DNA from: Limosilactobacillus pulli
GTDB taxonomy: Bacteria; Bacillota; Bacilli; Lactobacillales; Lactobacillaceae
Length of the DNA: 19,927 nucleotides
Direction of reading: 5' to 3'
Assembly: GCF_947381555.1 (NCBI RefSeq)
Contig: NZ_CANCWQ010000030.1
Location: 1 to 19,927 of the forward strand
The notes beneath the pieces were generated by a model. That model was given only the letters and a program-made list of their open reading frames with translations. It searched no databases and had not been told where the DNA came from. The position numbers and the translations under genes are program-made. This document shows positions 1 through 6,552 of the stretch, in pieces (within the stretch, counting starts at the first letter, position 1; every line of letters starts with the position of its first letter).

Positions 1-20
1 CCTTTTTTAGTCTACTTTGA

Positions 21-44
21 GTCTAACCTTGTTAGGCTTTTTTT
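21..44 (+). terminator. Rho-independent terminator of a gene left of the window
   Basis: A 7-bp stem (GTCTAAC at 21-27, GTTAGGC at 31-37, one G-T pair) with a 3-nt loop is followed by seven T residues. The T tract is on the plus strand, so it would end a plus-strand transcript entering from outside. It would not serve the minus-strand gene ending at 92. Confidence 0.6.
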
Positions 45-91
45 GTTAAATGTTACGAACTAGCAAATCGCGTATTATTTAAATCATTAGC

Positions 92-1108
92 TTAGTTGGC
101 TTGATTCAGCAAGGTCCGCATCGCTTGGATCGGAATGCGGCTGTAATTGACGTCTAAGCGACTGACATAGTTCAAATCAGCCAGCCATTTTTCGATTGCT
201 CGCCTAAACTTGCGATTGGAACGGTTGCGGCGAATCAGGTAGCGCAGATGATGCTCGATCTGGCCTTGGGATAATTGTCTATTGATAATGATCTGGCGCA
301 GAATGGCATGACGCTGAGGTGTGGTTAATCCAATCTGGGCATTGACGTTGTAGCCGAGTATATGTAGAATCGACTCCTCGTTGCCAAACGTCGCAACAAA
401 ATGTTTGTTGGTGTGTTGGGGCTGGAATTTGGGTGTCCAAAAACTTTCATTTACCACATTGCAGAGCAACCGACAGTCATTTCTGATTTCTTGATAAACT
501 GGCTCCTTGATCATGATTCTGTCGTATTCTTGACAATAATAAGCGGGAAAACGGACAAGATGATGGTCGGGATGCCTTTTGAAATTAGCATTGGCGACAG
601 CGTAAAACTTGATTATGTTATGTTTTTTACCCAGACAGGGAATCTTTCGTATACGTGTGAGATACCAGTCATCTTCAAGTGGATATTGACAAAATTTCTT
701 ACCGTCTTTAACGATTATCGTTAATTTGTCAGAAGTTTGCGTAACATTATCAGTTTTAGGCAGTGGGTTTGCAATGAGTTGATCCTTTTTTGAATCCATG
801 CTTGGCAGTTTATTGGTTGAATTGTCGGTAGAGACGGAGCTTGTCGACTTTTGCCTAACTGTTTTGTTGATTGTTGGTCGTTTATGTGATGGTTTTCGAA
901 TATTATTAATGGATTCTTTCGCTGAGCACTCTGCAGGAACTTGGACTGTAGGTATTGGCTTAGCTGATTTATTGATTACTGGCTTTGAATTTGATGATTT
1001 CAGAAGCGGTTTATTTTTGATCGCTTCTTTTTTTGGGCCATATTTTTTGATTAGGTATTGAACAATAATGATCAAGATAAGTAATAAAATAAAAACATAA
1101 ATATTCAT
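92..1108 (-). CDS. Membrane-anchored protein of unknown function
   Basis: Encodes 338 residues from the ATG at 1108-1106. I chose this start over an upstream in-frame one because a strong GGGGGAG ribosome binding site lies 5-6 bases before it and the protein then opens with a single hydrophobic segment (about residues 4-20). A basic, Ser/Thr/Pro/Lys-rich low-complexity linker follows (about 22-130), then a folded domain rich in aromatic and basic residues. The last ~80 residues look like a helical repeat-like region with the pattern GLTTPQRHAIL, then a basic RRNRSNRKFRRAIEKW stretch. I recall similar 'sP.R..IL...I..g.ms...I..hL..LI...' tails in uncharacterised Firmicutes proteins but cannot name a family. 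The gene is visibly more AT-rich than the metabolic genes of the window. A single-pass protein with a cytoplasmic nucleic-acid- or protein-binding domain is a guess. Confidence 0.75.
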   Translation of the reverse strand: MNIYVFILLLILIIIVQYLIKKYGPKKEAIKNKPLLKSSNSKPVINKSAKPIPTVQVPAECSAKESINNIRKPSHKRPTINKTVRQKSTSSVSTDNSTNKLPSMDSKKDQLIANPLPKTDNVTQTSDKLTIIVKDGKKFCQYPLEDDWYLTRIRKIPCLGKKHNIIKFYAVANANFKRHPDHHLVRFPAYYCQEYDRIMIKEPVYQEIRNDCRLLCNVVNESFWTPKFQPQHTNKHFVATFGNEESILHILGYNVNAQIGLTTPQRHAILRQIIINRQLSQGQIEHHLRYLIRRNRSNRKFRRAIEKWLADLNYVSRLDVNYSRIPIQAMRTLLNQAN

Positions 1109-1156
1109 GAAAACACTCCCCCAATAAATACTCTCCCAAAAGTATTGCTGTTTTCT

Positions 1157-1185
1157 ATTATAGAGCGTTTTCAAAGTTTTTGAAA
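1157..1185 (-). promoter_or_regulatory. Probable promoter of the gene at 92-1108
   Basis: On the minus strand a perfect TATAAT (1162-1157) lies 17 bases after a weak TTTCAA (1185-1180), about 50 bases before the chosen start. The -10 is convincing, the -35 is not. Confidence 0.5.
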
Positions 1186-1223
1186 TTAGGCAATTAGTAC
1201 AAAACACTGGTCAAACTATCTTT

Positions 1224-1376
1224 TTATTCAAGCTTTTGGTGCAGCTGGCGGTAGCGTCGCGGACTTACACCGCAGATTTTCTTAAAAGCCTGATCGTAAT
1301 GACTGGCGGAGGCAAAAGCGTAGTTTACTGCAATTTGGCTGATTAATAAAAGCGGGGGGCTAGATTGCTGGTCACC
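1224..1376 (-). pseudogene. C-terminal remnant of an AraC-family transcriptional regulator
   Basis: Reading the minus strand from 1376 to the TAA at 1226-1224 gives a C-terminal AraC/XylS helix-turn-helix signature: ISQIAVNYAFASASHYDQAF, then a KKICGVSPRRYRQLHQK segment. The family pattern is 'IaxxvGFxsxSyFsrxFKkxxGxSPxxYR'. The frame is open for only about 50 codons with a stop upstream at 1379-1377 and no start, so the sugar-binding half and first HTH helix are gone. It lies between two live genes and nothing suggests it is expressed. The domain identity is well supported; which regulon it served is unknown. Confidence 0.75.
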
Positions 1377-1508
1377 TTATCGATCCTTTAATCAAACGAC
1401 GCAAAACGGCCAGTCAAAAATTTTTTATTTATTTTTAGTAAGCGCAGTCGTTACGGTTAAATAGATACTTTAGCGTGATTTTGTTTAAGATAGATGAAGA
1501 AATTTGCA

Positions 1509-1538
1509 TTGGCAAGTGAATCGATCTTTTGGTAGGAT
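1509..1538 (+). promoter_or_regulatory. Probable pnuC promoter
   Basis: TTGGCA (1509-1514) and TAGGAT (1533-1538) are separated by 18 bases. A start near 1545 would give a leader of about 165 nt, long enough to hold the hairpins at 1572-1680. Confidence 0.4.
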
Positions 1539-1571
1539 ATACAAGTTGCTCAAAGCCAAAACGGCTGATTT

Positions 1572-1680
1572 GTTTTATTTTATGGGCCCGTAAAATAAGA
1601 CAGCTGGCGAGAAAACGAGCACTTCTCGTCAACCGAGGTGGGGGTCGCCCCACGGATAAGCAGCCGCGCAGTTCGCGTGG
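1572..1680 (+). promoter_or_regulatory. Hairpin-rich 5' leader of pnuC, candidate cis-regulatory RNA
   Basis: Four stems follow one another. (1) 1572-1582 pairs with 1591-1601, 11 bp with one wobble, around TGGGCCCG. (2) 1615-1619 pairs with 1625-1629; an alternative partner for the same right arm is CGAGA at 1608-1612, so two mutually exclusive folds exist. (3) 1638-1643 pairs with 1648-1653 (GTGGGG/CCCCAC), extended by CC/GG across a GAG bulge. (4) CCGCGC at 1663-1668 pairs with GCGTGG at 1674-1679. The ribosome binding site AAGGAG follows about 20 nt later. NAD-related riboswitches are known upstream of pnuC in Lactobacillales, but I cannot match a consensus here. Confidence 0.4.
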
Positions 1681-1712
1681 TAAAAGCTACTGAGAAAAAG
1701 GAGATTCGATTC

Positions 1713-2447
1713 ATGGAACGTAATGAAAACTACTTTGTCTGGCTGTTCAATCAATTGAAAGGGTGGCCAATGCAGAACTATCTGCTGTTTTTCTTTGCCC
1801 TGGGCTTTCAGCTGGCTTTGTTGATCAGCAGCAAGGTTACGTCGGTCACGCTGATTACATTTATCGGCACGATCTTGGGGACGCTGTGCGTATTGGCCAT
1901 CAATGCTACCAAGGCGATCAATGGCTGGCTGGGGCTGATCTCGGCGGCCTGCTTTATTTACGCGGGTTTGGCAGCGAAGAACTACCTGTCGATTTTTGAA
2001 CAGATTGCCTATGTATTGACGCTTGATCTGCCGGTGATCTTTGCCGTCCGCAGCTGGAACGACGATACCAAAAATCATCTGCGCCGTTTCGGAACCAAAC
2101 AATGGATCATAGCCATTATTGGTACGCTGCTGGTCTACGCTATCAGTGGTTATCTGATTGGCAGTTTCACTAATGATCCGCGGCCATGGATCGATGCCAT
2201 CAGTTTTGCTATCAGTCTGACTGCAGGGATCATGTGCTTTATGCGCTACAACAACCAGTACTACTGGTGGCTGGCTTCTGGGATCTTCCAGCTGATTCTT
2301 TGGGGCGTGACCTTTGCGCAAGGGGATGCCACGCTGGCAATGGCAATCAACAGTTTGATCTATGTGGTCAATGACATTCTGGCTTTTACGGTTTCGCCAT
2401 GGTTTAATCGCGGCCGTCGTCAAGCTGGTTTAACGGAAATGGAATAA
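1713..2447 (+). CDS. pnuC: PnuC-family nicotinamide riboside (or related vitamin) transporter
   Basis: A 244-residue polytopic membrane protein with about seven hydrophobic segments, the normal size for PnuC facilitators. These take up nicotinamide riboside or related B-vitamin precursors that are then trapped by phosphorylation inside the cell. The start at 1713 is preceded by AAAAAGGAG at a good distance; an in-frame start at 1638 has no ribosome binding site and would translate the structured leader. Diagnostic stretches are the N-terminal LKGWPMQNYLLFFFA, and MRYNNQYYWWLASGIFQLIL near residues 190-210, matching the family's conserved N-Q-Y-x-W-W region before a transmembrane helix. It stands alone between its own promoter and terminator, and no NadR-type kinase gene is in the window. 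The exact vitamin cannot be fixed from sequence alone. Confidence 0.9.
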   Translation: MERNENYFVWLFNQLKGWPMQNYLLFFFALGFQLALLISSKVTSVTLITFIGTILGTLCVLAINATKAINGWLGLISAACFIYAGLAAKNYLSIFEQIAYVLTLDLPVIFAVRSWNDDTKNHLRRFGTKQWIIAIIGTLLVYAISGYLIGSFTNDPRPWIDAISFAISLTAGIMCFMRYNNQYYWWLASGIFQLILWGVTFAQGDATLAMAINSLIYVVNDILAFTVSPWFNRGRRQAGLTEME

Positions 2448-2471
2448 ATCAGGCCGGATGTTATCGGCACC

Positions 2472-2506
2472 AACTGCTTTCAGAGCGATCTGAAGGCAGT
2501 TTTTTT
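2472..2506 (+). terminator. pnuC terminator
   Basis: A 13-bp stem (2472-2484 with 2489-2501, one wobble) with loop GCGA is followed by a T tract ending at 2506, 25 bases after the pnuC stop. Confidence 0.9.
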
Positions 2507-2545
2507 GTGAATAAATTCAGCATGAGCAGCCATTGATTCCTGCAG

Positions 2546-2630
2546 TTACCTACTATTCGTCGATTTTAGGTCAGAAGTAGGTAGTTGTATATTCGAACGG
2601 ATCAACTTTACCTACTTATACATCGATTTT
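2546..2630. repeat. Direct and inverted copies of an ACCTACT-containing unit at the broken end of the adhesin
   Basis: TTACCTACT followed 5-6 bases later by TCGATTTT occurs twice in direct orientation (2546-2567 and 2608-2630). An inverted AGTAGGT lies between them (2576-2582) and can pair with ACCTACT at 2548-2554. The stop codon of the truncated adhesin frame lies inside the second copy, so this cluster marks the place where the gene was broken. Confidence 0.6.
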
Positions 2631-3238
2631 GGCGAAAGTCGGTTGAATTGTTGGCGGTAAACGTTGGCAGCAAGACGATTTCTTCAACTTTGCGGCTGTT
2701 AGAATTGTTGTTGGTAACGACCGTGTTGACATCGAAAGTACCATCGGATTGATTGGCATTTAAAATTGAGCTGCCGTTGTATCCAGTCGTCTGGTTGTTG
2801 GCGATAATGTTGATGCCGTGTTGAATGTTATCTGTTGCAGGCGCCTGGGCACTGTTTTGCTTGGAGTTGATAATCGTTTGATCAGCCTCAGTGTTTTGAG
2901 CAGTCGAACTGTTCGTGCTCATCGCGGTGTTGGCAGAATCAGTCGTGGTTGATACCTGATCATTGGCATTGTCAGCAGTGGTTGACTGAGTAGCGGAATC
3001 AGAGGCGGCTGCTGACTGAGTCAAGGCAGTAGCAGGATCGGCAGCTGATTGAGACGTTGAATTGGCTCGTGGATCCATCATTGGTGTCGGCGTGGACTGT
3101 CATGGCGCTGCTGCCGATAAAAAACAGGCTGGCGATGGCTACCGAGGCAATCCCAGTACCGAATTTGCGCAGTGAAAACCGCAATTGGCGATCGCTGGCT
3201 TGTTTGATTTTTAAATTGTGATTATTTTTACTAAGCAT
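2608..3238 (-). pseudogene. Frameshifted, truncated LPXTG-type adhesin (signal peptide and N-terminal region)
   Basis: The ATG at 3238-3236 has an AAGGGGATGA ribosome binding site. The first ~50 residues form a YSIRK-like signal peptide: a basic N-terminus, RFSLRKFGTGIASVAIASLF, then a hydrophobic core and a likely cleavage after VHA-D. The frame is then lost near 3065-3090. Shifting by one base continues into a Ser/Thr/Ala/Asp/Asn-rich region (ANSTSQSAADPATALTQ and onward, about 150 codons) typical of the stretch between signal peptide and folded domains in large lactobacillar surface proteins. The reading frame ends at 2608 with no repeats, no MucBP or Rib-like domain and no sorting signal. 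The protein would normally be exported and attached to peptidoglycan by sortase. Frameshift plus missing C-terminus make this a pseudogene; phase variation by slippage is less likely because no homopolymer or short tandem repeat is obvious at the shift. Confidence 0.8.
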
Positions 3239-3309
3239 GGTGTAATCATCCCCTTACGTTTGGTAAAAAGTATCATTCATGTGATAATTAGGTCAAGGAG
3301 AAAATTACT

Positions 3310-3337
3310 TTTATAGAAACGATTCGCATTGTTCCAA
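3310..3337 (-). promoter_or_regulatory. Promoter of the adhesin pseudogene
   Basis: On the minus strand TTGGAA (3337-3332), a 16-base spacer and TATAAA (3315-3310) lie about 70 bases before the start codon. Confidence 0.5.
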
Positions 3338-3866
3338 GCAGTGACAATCAATTATTTATAATTAGATATAATAATTTTGTCATAGCTTATAAATGCCAAT
3401 ATATCAACGTTTGTTAGCTAAACTAAACAAATGAGTGATTTAATAAATTAAATATATTTTTATTTATCCAACGAATTGTCAAGTGCGAATTTATTGACAT
3501 AATAATGACTTTGGAGCGGATGCGGGGGCTGTAGAGAGGCGACTGGCGCGATAAAAATTATCAGCGACCAATAAATACAGTCGGGCTTGGTTGCGTCAAT
3601 GATCGAGAATGGCATAAGCAAGCTCACGATGGCATTCAGCGCGGAACCGATCATAAACGTTTGATTAATCGGTGCTTTAGCTCAGCTAATCAAAAAGTTT
3701 ACCCGAAAAGATCAGCGATAAGTGCATATTTGAAGATGGAAGATTGCATCGTTTGGCCTATCAATAAGAAGGTTTAACGCAATTGTTGCTCGTCATGACT
3801 TGTAATGCGGAGTAGAATAGAGACAAAGCATGAATCAAAAGCCAATTGAAAAGGGAAGTGTCGATT
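3338..3866. other. AT-rich stretch without a convincing gene
   Basis: About 530 bases. On the minus strand a short open frame (3654-3460) encodes a hydrophobic stretch, MIGSALNAIVSLLMPFSIID, that looks like part of a membrane protein. It has a stop shortly upstream, no clear ribosome binding site and an unstructured tail. It could be a transporter relic; I do not recognise it. Nothing else stands out. Confidence 0.35.
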
Positions 3867-4016
3867 ATGAAAAAGACATTGTATGACGGCAAACATTTTC
3901 AAGTAGTTCTGGAAAGTAAAAAGCCGCTGGTTAAAGGCGTTAAGACTGACCTTCATAAAATGGCCGGCGTCATGCTGGCAGCCGGGGCGGCATGGCTATT
4001 GATCAAGAAGCATTAA
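3867..4016 (+). CDS. Small hypothetical protein with a C-terminal hydrophobic segment
   Basis: A 49-codon frame that opens with ATG 11 bases after AAGGGAAG. It starts MKKTLYDGKHFQVVLE, has a Lys-rich middle and ends with KMAGVMLAAGAAWLLIKKH, a short hydrophobic segment (about residues 33-46) capped by lysines, as in small tail-anchored or peripheral membrane proteins. A strong terminator starts seven bases after its stop, which supports a real single-gene transcript. I see no clear promoter, and no function can be assigned. Confidence 0.55.
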   Translation: MKKTLYDGKHFQVVLESKKPLVKGVKTDLHKMAGVMLAAGAAWLLIKKH

Positions 4017-4022
4017 ATAGAA

Positions 4023-4058
4023 GAACCGTTCAACTGGCCGAGGCTGGTTGAGCGGTTT
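4023..4058 (+). terminator. Terminator of the 49-residue gene
   Basis: Eleven pairs (4023-4033 with 4046-4056, one wobble), extended inward by four more pairs around CGAG, followed by a run of four T. Confidence 0.75.
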
Positions 4059-4234
4059 TGGCGTTCTGCGGATCTTTTTAGAATGTTGAGAAAAACGGTA
4101 GCAGGGCCTTTTAAGCAGAACAATCAACGACATCTGATTGAACGCCAGCTGACAAATTGTTGACGGCCAGCAGTTGCGTTATTAAAGAATAGTTTTGAAA
4201 ATTAATTAAGTAGTTTTTAAGACTATGTAAAGCG

Positions 4235-4264
4235 TTGCCAAATCAGTGTTAATTGTGGTATGAT
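4235..4264 (+). promoter_or_regulatory. Promoter of the tautomerase gene
   Basis: TTGCCA (4235-4240), an 18-base spacer and TATGAT (4259-4264), 36 bases before the start codon. Confidence 0.7.
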
Positions 4265-4299
4265 TGCCCCAAGTTATTGGATTAAAGGAGAGATTTTTC

Positions 4300-4485
4300 A
4301 TGCCATTGGTACACATTGATCTGTTGGAAGGTCGCACTGAAGAACAATTAAAGGCCCTGGTTAAGGACGTTACGGCAGCCATTTCTAAGGATGCCAATGT
4401 TCCTGAAGAACGCATCCACATCGTTTTAAACGAAATGCGCAAGGATCGCTACAGTGTGGCTGGCAAGATGGTCAGCGATAAGTAA
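4300..4485 (+). CDS. 4-oxalocrotonate tautomerase family protein
   Basis: A 61-residue protein of the size of 4-OT monomers. These small enzymes assemble into hexamers, and after removal of the initiator Met the N-terminal proline acts as catalytic base in keto-enol tautomerisation. The start at 4300 follows AAAGGAG and gives the family's M-P-x-V opening; an upstream in-frame start would bury Pro1. Visible family features are PLVHIDLLEGRTEEQLKALV, the VTAAISKDANVPEERIHIVL segment and the arginine of EMRKDRYSVAG near the end. It is transcribed alone between its own promoter and terminator. Many Lactobacillaceae carry such a gene with no aromatic degradation pathway, so the physiological substrate is unknown. 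Confidence 0.9.
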   Translation: MPLVHIDLLEGRTEEQLKALVKDVTAAISKDANVPEERIHIVLNEMRKDRYSVAGKMVSDK

Positions 4486-4493
4486 ACGATTAG

Positions 4494-4528
4494 CCGCTGA
4501 ATGGCCTTGGGTCGCCAGCGGTTTTTTT
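4494..4528 (+). terminator. Terminator of the tautomerase gene
   Basis: CCGCTG (4494-4499) pairs with CAGCGG (4516-4521), followed by seven T. It starts eight bases after the stop codon. Confidence 0.8.
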
Positions 4529-4571
4529 GCGTCATGAAGCGGTGCTGAAATTGAGTTGGGGAGTTTTCCAA

Positions 4572-4661
4572 CCAGCATATCCAGACAGGCTGGGCAGTTT
4601 AATGGTTTGGCGAACGCTTGGGAATGACTGGTATGCTGGGGCAGCTTACTAACTGGCGAAC
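4572..4661 (+). promoter_or_regulatory. Probable glpK promoter region with dyad and direct repeats
   Basis: A candidate promoter is TTGGCG (4607-4612), 19 bases, then an extended -10 TGGTATGCT (TATGCT at 4632-4637). The -10 lies in the right arm of a dyad: CCAGCATA at 4572-4579 and TATGCTGG at 4632-4639, with CCAG/CTGG continuing inward past one unpaired base. TGGCGAAC occurs twice (4608-4615 and 4654-4661). These are plausible operator or leader elements. I see no convincing catabolite-repression (cre) box. Confidence 0.35.
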
Positions 4662-4707
4662 AACCAGGCAAGCCGCGCAATGCTCATAACGGAAAGGATT
4701 GAAATTC

Positions 4708-6213
4708 ATGAGTGACGAACAATATATAATGGCAATTGATCAAGGAACGACCAGCTCGCGTGCAATTATCTTTGATCACCAAGGACATGAAGTTGCAATG
4801 GCTCAACAAGAGTTCCCACAGTATTTCCCTAATCCAGGCTGGGTTGAGCATGATGCTATGGAAATCTGGGACAGTGTTCAGTCAGTAGTCTCAGACGTCA
4901 TGATCAAGTCGCAGATCAAGCCTTATCGAATTGCCGCGATTGGAATTACCAACCAGCGGGAAACGACGGTCATCTGGGATCGCCATACCGGTAAGCCAAT
5001 CTACCATGCGATCGTTTGGCAGTCCAAGCAGACCAGCTCAATTGCCGAGCATCTGATTAAAGATGGCTACAAAGATATGATCCATGAAAAGACGGGGCTG
5101 GTAGTGGACTCTTATTTCTCCGCTACCAAGATTAAGTGGATTTTGGACAACGTACCTGGTGCGCGAAAGAAAGCTGCTAATGGCGATCTGCTGTTTGGCA
5201 CGATTGACACCTGGCTGTTATGGAATCTGACAGGCGGTCGCGTACATGCTACGGACGTTACCAACGCCAGCCGGACGATGCTGTTTAATATTCACACGCG
5301 TCAATGGGATCAAGACATCTTAAAGCTTTTGGACATTCCGGCCCAGATGCTGCCAGACGTGCGTTCCAATTCTGAAGTGTATGGCTATACGGGCGACTAT
5401 CACTTCTTCGGGGTTGAAATTCCGATCGCGGGGATGGCTGGGGATCAGCAGGCAGCGCTGTTTGGTCAGGCTGCTTACGAAAAAGGATCTGTTAAAAACA
5501 CATATGGTACCGGAGCATTTATCGTAATGAATACCGGTACCGAAGCCACGCTGTCGAAAAACGGTCTGTTAACAACGATTGCCTATGAATTAAACGGTCA
5601 GTTAAACTACGCTTTGGAAGGTTCGATCTTTGTAGCAGGCTCGGCAATTCAATGGCTGCGTGATGGACTGCAGTTCTTTACCAAGGCCAGCGAATCAGAA
5701 AAAATAGCTGTTGAAGCCGGCTCAACCGGTGGCGTTTATGTAGTGCCGTCATTTACTGGGCTGGGCGCACCATACTGGGATCAAGAAGTGCGTGGAGCGA
5801 TGTTTGGCTTGACACGGGGCTCCAATCGTCAAAGCATTACGCGAGCAACGCTGGAATCGATCGCCTACCAGACGCGGGATGTCGTTGATACGATGGTTAA
5901 AGACACCAATTTGCCGCTAAAAGCACTGACGGTTAACGGCGGGGCTTGTCGCAACGACTTTTTAATGCAGTTCCAGGCTGATATTCTGCAAACGCCGATT
6001 GAACGGGCCCAAATGGAAGAAACCACGGCATTAGGCGCGGCTTTCTTGGCTGGTTTGGCAGTCGGTTTTTGGAACGATCAAGACGAACTCAAGGAATTTT
6101 CTAAATTGGGTGATGAATTTATGCCGGTTATGAAGCGTGAAGATGCCGAACAGCTTTACCATGGCTGGCAGCGTGCAATCAAAGCTGCTCAGTTCTTCAG
6201 CCACGGGGAATAA
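4708..6213 (+). CDS. glpK: Glycerol kinase
   Basis: A 501-residue FGGY-family kinase that phosphorylates glycerol with ATP to sn-glycerol 3-phosphate, trapping glycerol in the cytoplasm. The ATG at 4708 lies 10 bases after GGAAAGG; an in-frame TTG at 4699 is too close to that site. Visible features are the N-terminal phosphate-binding MAIDQGTTSSRAIIFDHQG, the substrate region NQRETTVIWD, the GTIDTWLLWNLTGG signature, the AGMAGDQQAALFGQ and NTYGTGAF segments of the ATPase core, and a C-terminal NGGACRNDFLMQFQ adenosine motif. The motif GDYHFFG puts a histidine at residue 232, the site that HPr phosphorylates in enterococcal-type glycerol kinases, so PTS-dependent activation is expected. No glpD/glpO or glpF neighbour is present, unusual for the usual LAB glp cluster. 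The gene appears complete. Confidence 0.97.
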   Translation: MSDEQYIMAIDQGTTSSRAIIFDHQGHEVAMAQQEFPQYFPNPGWVEHDAMEIWDSVQSVVSDVMIKSQIKPYRIAAIGITNQRETTVIWDRHTGKPIYHAIVWQSKQTSSIAEHLIKDGYKDMIHEKTGLVVDSYFSATKIKWILDNVPGARKKAANGDLLFGTIDTWLLWNLTGGRVHATDVTNASRTMLFNIHTRQWDQDILKLLDIPAQMLPDVRSNSEVYGYTGDYHFFGVEIPIAGMAGDQQAALFGQAAYEKGSVKNTYGTGAFIVMNTGTEATLSKNGLLTTIAYELNGQLNYALEGSIFVAGSAIQWLRDGLQFFTKASESEKIAVEAGSTGGVYVVPSFTGLGAPYWDQEVRGAMFGLTRGSNRQSITRATLESIAYQTRDVVDTMVKDTNLPLKALTVNGGACRNDFLMQFQADILQTPIERAQMEETTALGAAFLAGLAVGFWNDQDELKEFSKLGDEFMPVMKREDAEQLYHGWQRAIKAAQFFSHGE

Positions 6214-6307
6214 AGTGCTGGGAATGATTAAGCTGCATCTTATGACATCATGACCTTAGTTCCACGCGAGAATAAAGCATTGGGAACCATTAAGCTGCGT
6301 TTTAGGA
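6201..6307 (+). repeat. Imperfect duplication of the glpK 3' end and downstream sequence
   Basis: The last glpK codons plus the stop and about 30 following bases (6201-6245) recur at 6262-6307. Over the 35-base core (6211-6245 against 6273-6307) about 27 positions agree, including TAAAG, TGGGAA and ATTAAGCTGC. The second copy therefore also begins with a glpK-like CCACG...GAATAAAG. It may be the scar of a duplication or the 3' stub of a lost second kinase gene. Confidence 0.6.
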
Positions 6308-6385
6308 GAAATGCTACTCTTTGGGGCAGCGATTTGCTTGAATAGCTGCGGATTGATTATTCTTAGCGGCAAAACAATAATTGGT

Positions 6386-6417
6386 AAAACGCCTTGTCTG
6401 GTCTGGCAAGGCGTTTT
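6386..6417. terminator. Terminator downstream of glpK, near-symmetric
   Basis: A perfect 11-bp stem, AAAACGCCTTG (6386-6396) with CAAGGCGTTTT (6407-6417), around a 10-base loop. The A and T flanks would allow function on either strand. It is about 170 bases after glpK and also shields glpK from the minus-strand transcript on the right. Confidence 0.8.
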
Positions 6418-6421
6418 CAAA

Positions 6422-6450
6422 TTGCAATGCCGATTGAAATCAGCTATAAT
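6422..6450 (+). promoter_or_regulatory. Strong promoter of the short plus-strand RNA
   Basis: TTGCAA (6422-6427), exactly 17 bases, then a perfect TATAAT (6445-6450). No start codon with a ribosome binding site follows before the terminator at 6553. Confidence 0.75.
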
Positions 6451-6460
6451 TATGGCGTAA

Positions 6461-6493
6461 ACAAAAAGGCTAACGTGAGGGAACACGTTAGCC
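6461..6493 (-). terminator. Terminator of the minus-strand small-protein transcript
   Basis: On the minus strand GGCTAACGTG (6493-6484), loop TTCCCT and CACGTTAGCC (6477-6468) are followed by TTTTTGT. The stem is a perfect 10 bp. It lies about 100 bases past the small ORF's stop and inside the region covered by the opposing RNA. Confidence 0.75.
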
Positions 6494-6552
6494 CGAATGT
6501 CCTTGAAAATCGACAGTGTTTCGCAAATTAATATAGGTTAATAAGCAATAAC

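Noticed and set aside
1638..1712. Upstream in-frame start for pnuC
   Set aside because: It would translate the GC-rich hairpins and lacks a ribosome binding site, whereas AAAAAGGAG precedes 1713.
1663..1712. Direct assignment of the pnuC leader to a TPP, preQ1 or NAD+-II riboswitch
   Set aside because: I could not align the conserved core of any of these classes as I remember them, so only an unnamed structured leader is reported.
1629..2423. Long minus-strand open frame opposite pnuC
   Set aside because: It is the mirror of a clear PnuC gene, has low-complexity Gln/Arg/Asp-rich composition and no ribosome binding site.
3460..3654. 64-codon hydrophobic minus frame
   Set aside because: The first half looks membrane-like, but there is no ribosome binding site, a stop lies close upstream and no family is recognisable; it is mentioned only inside the intergenic note.
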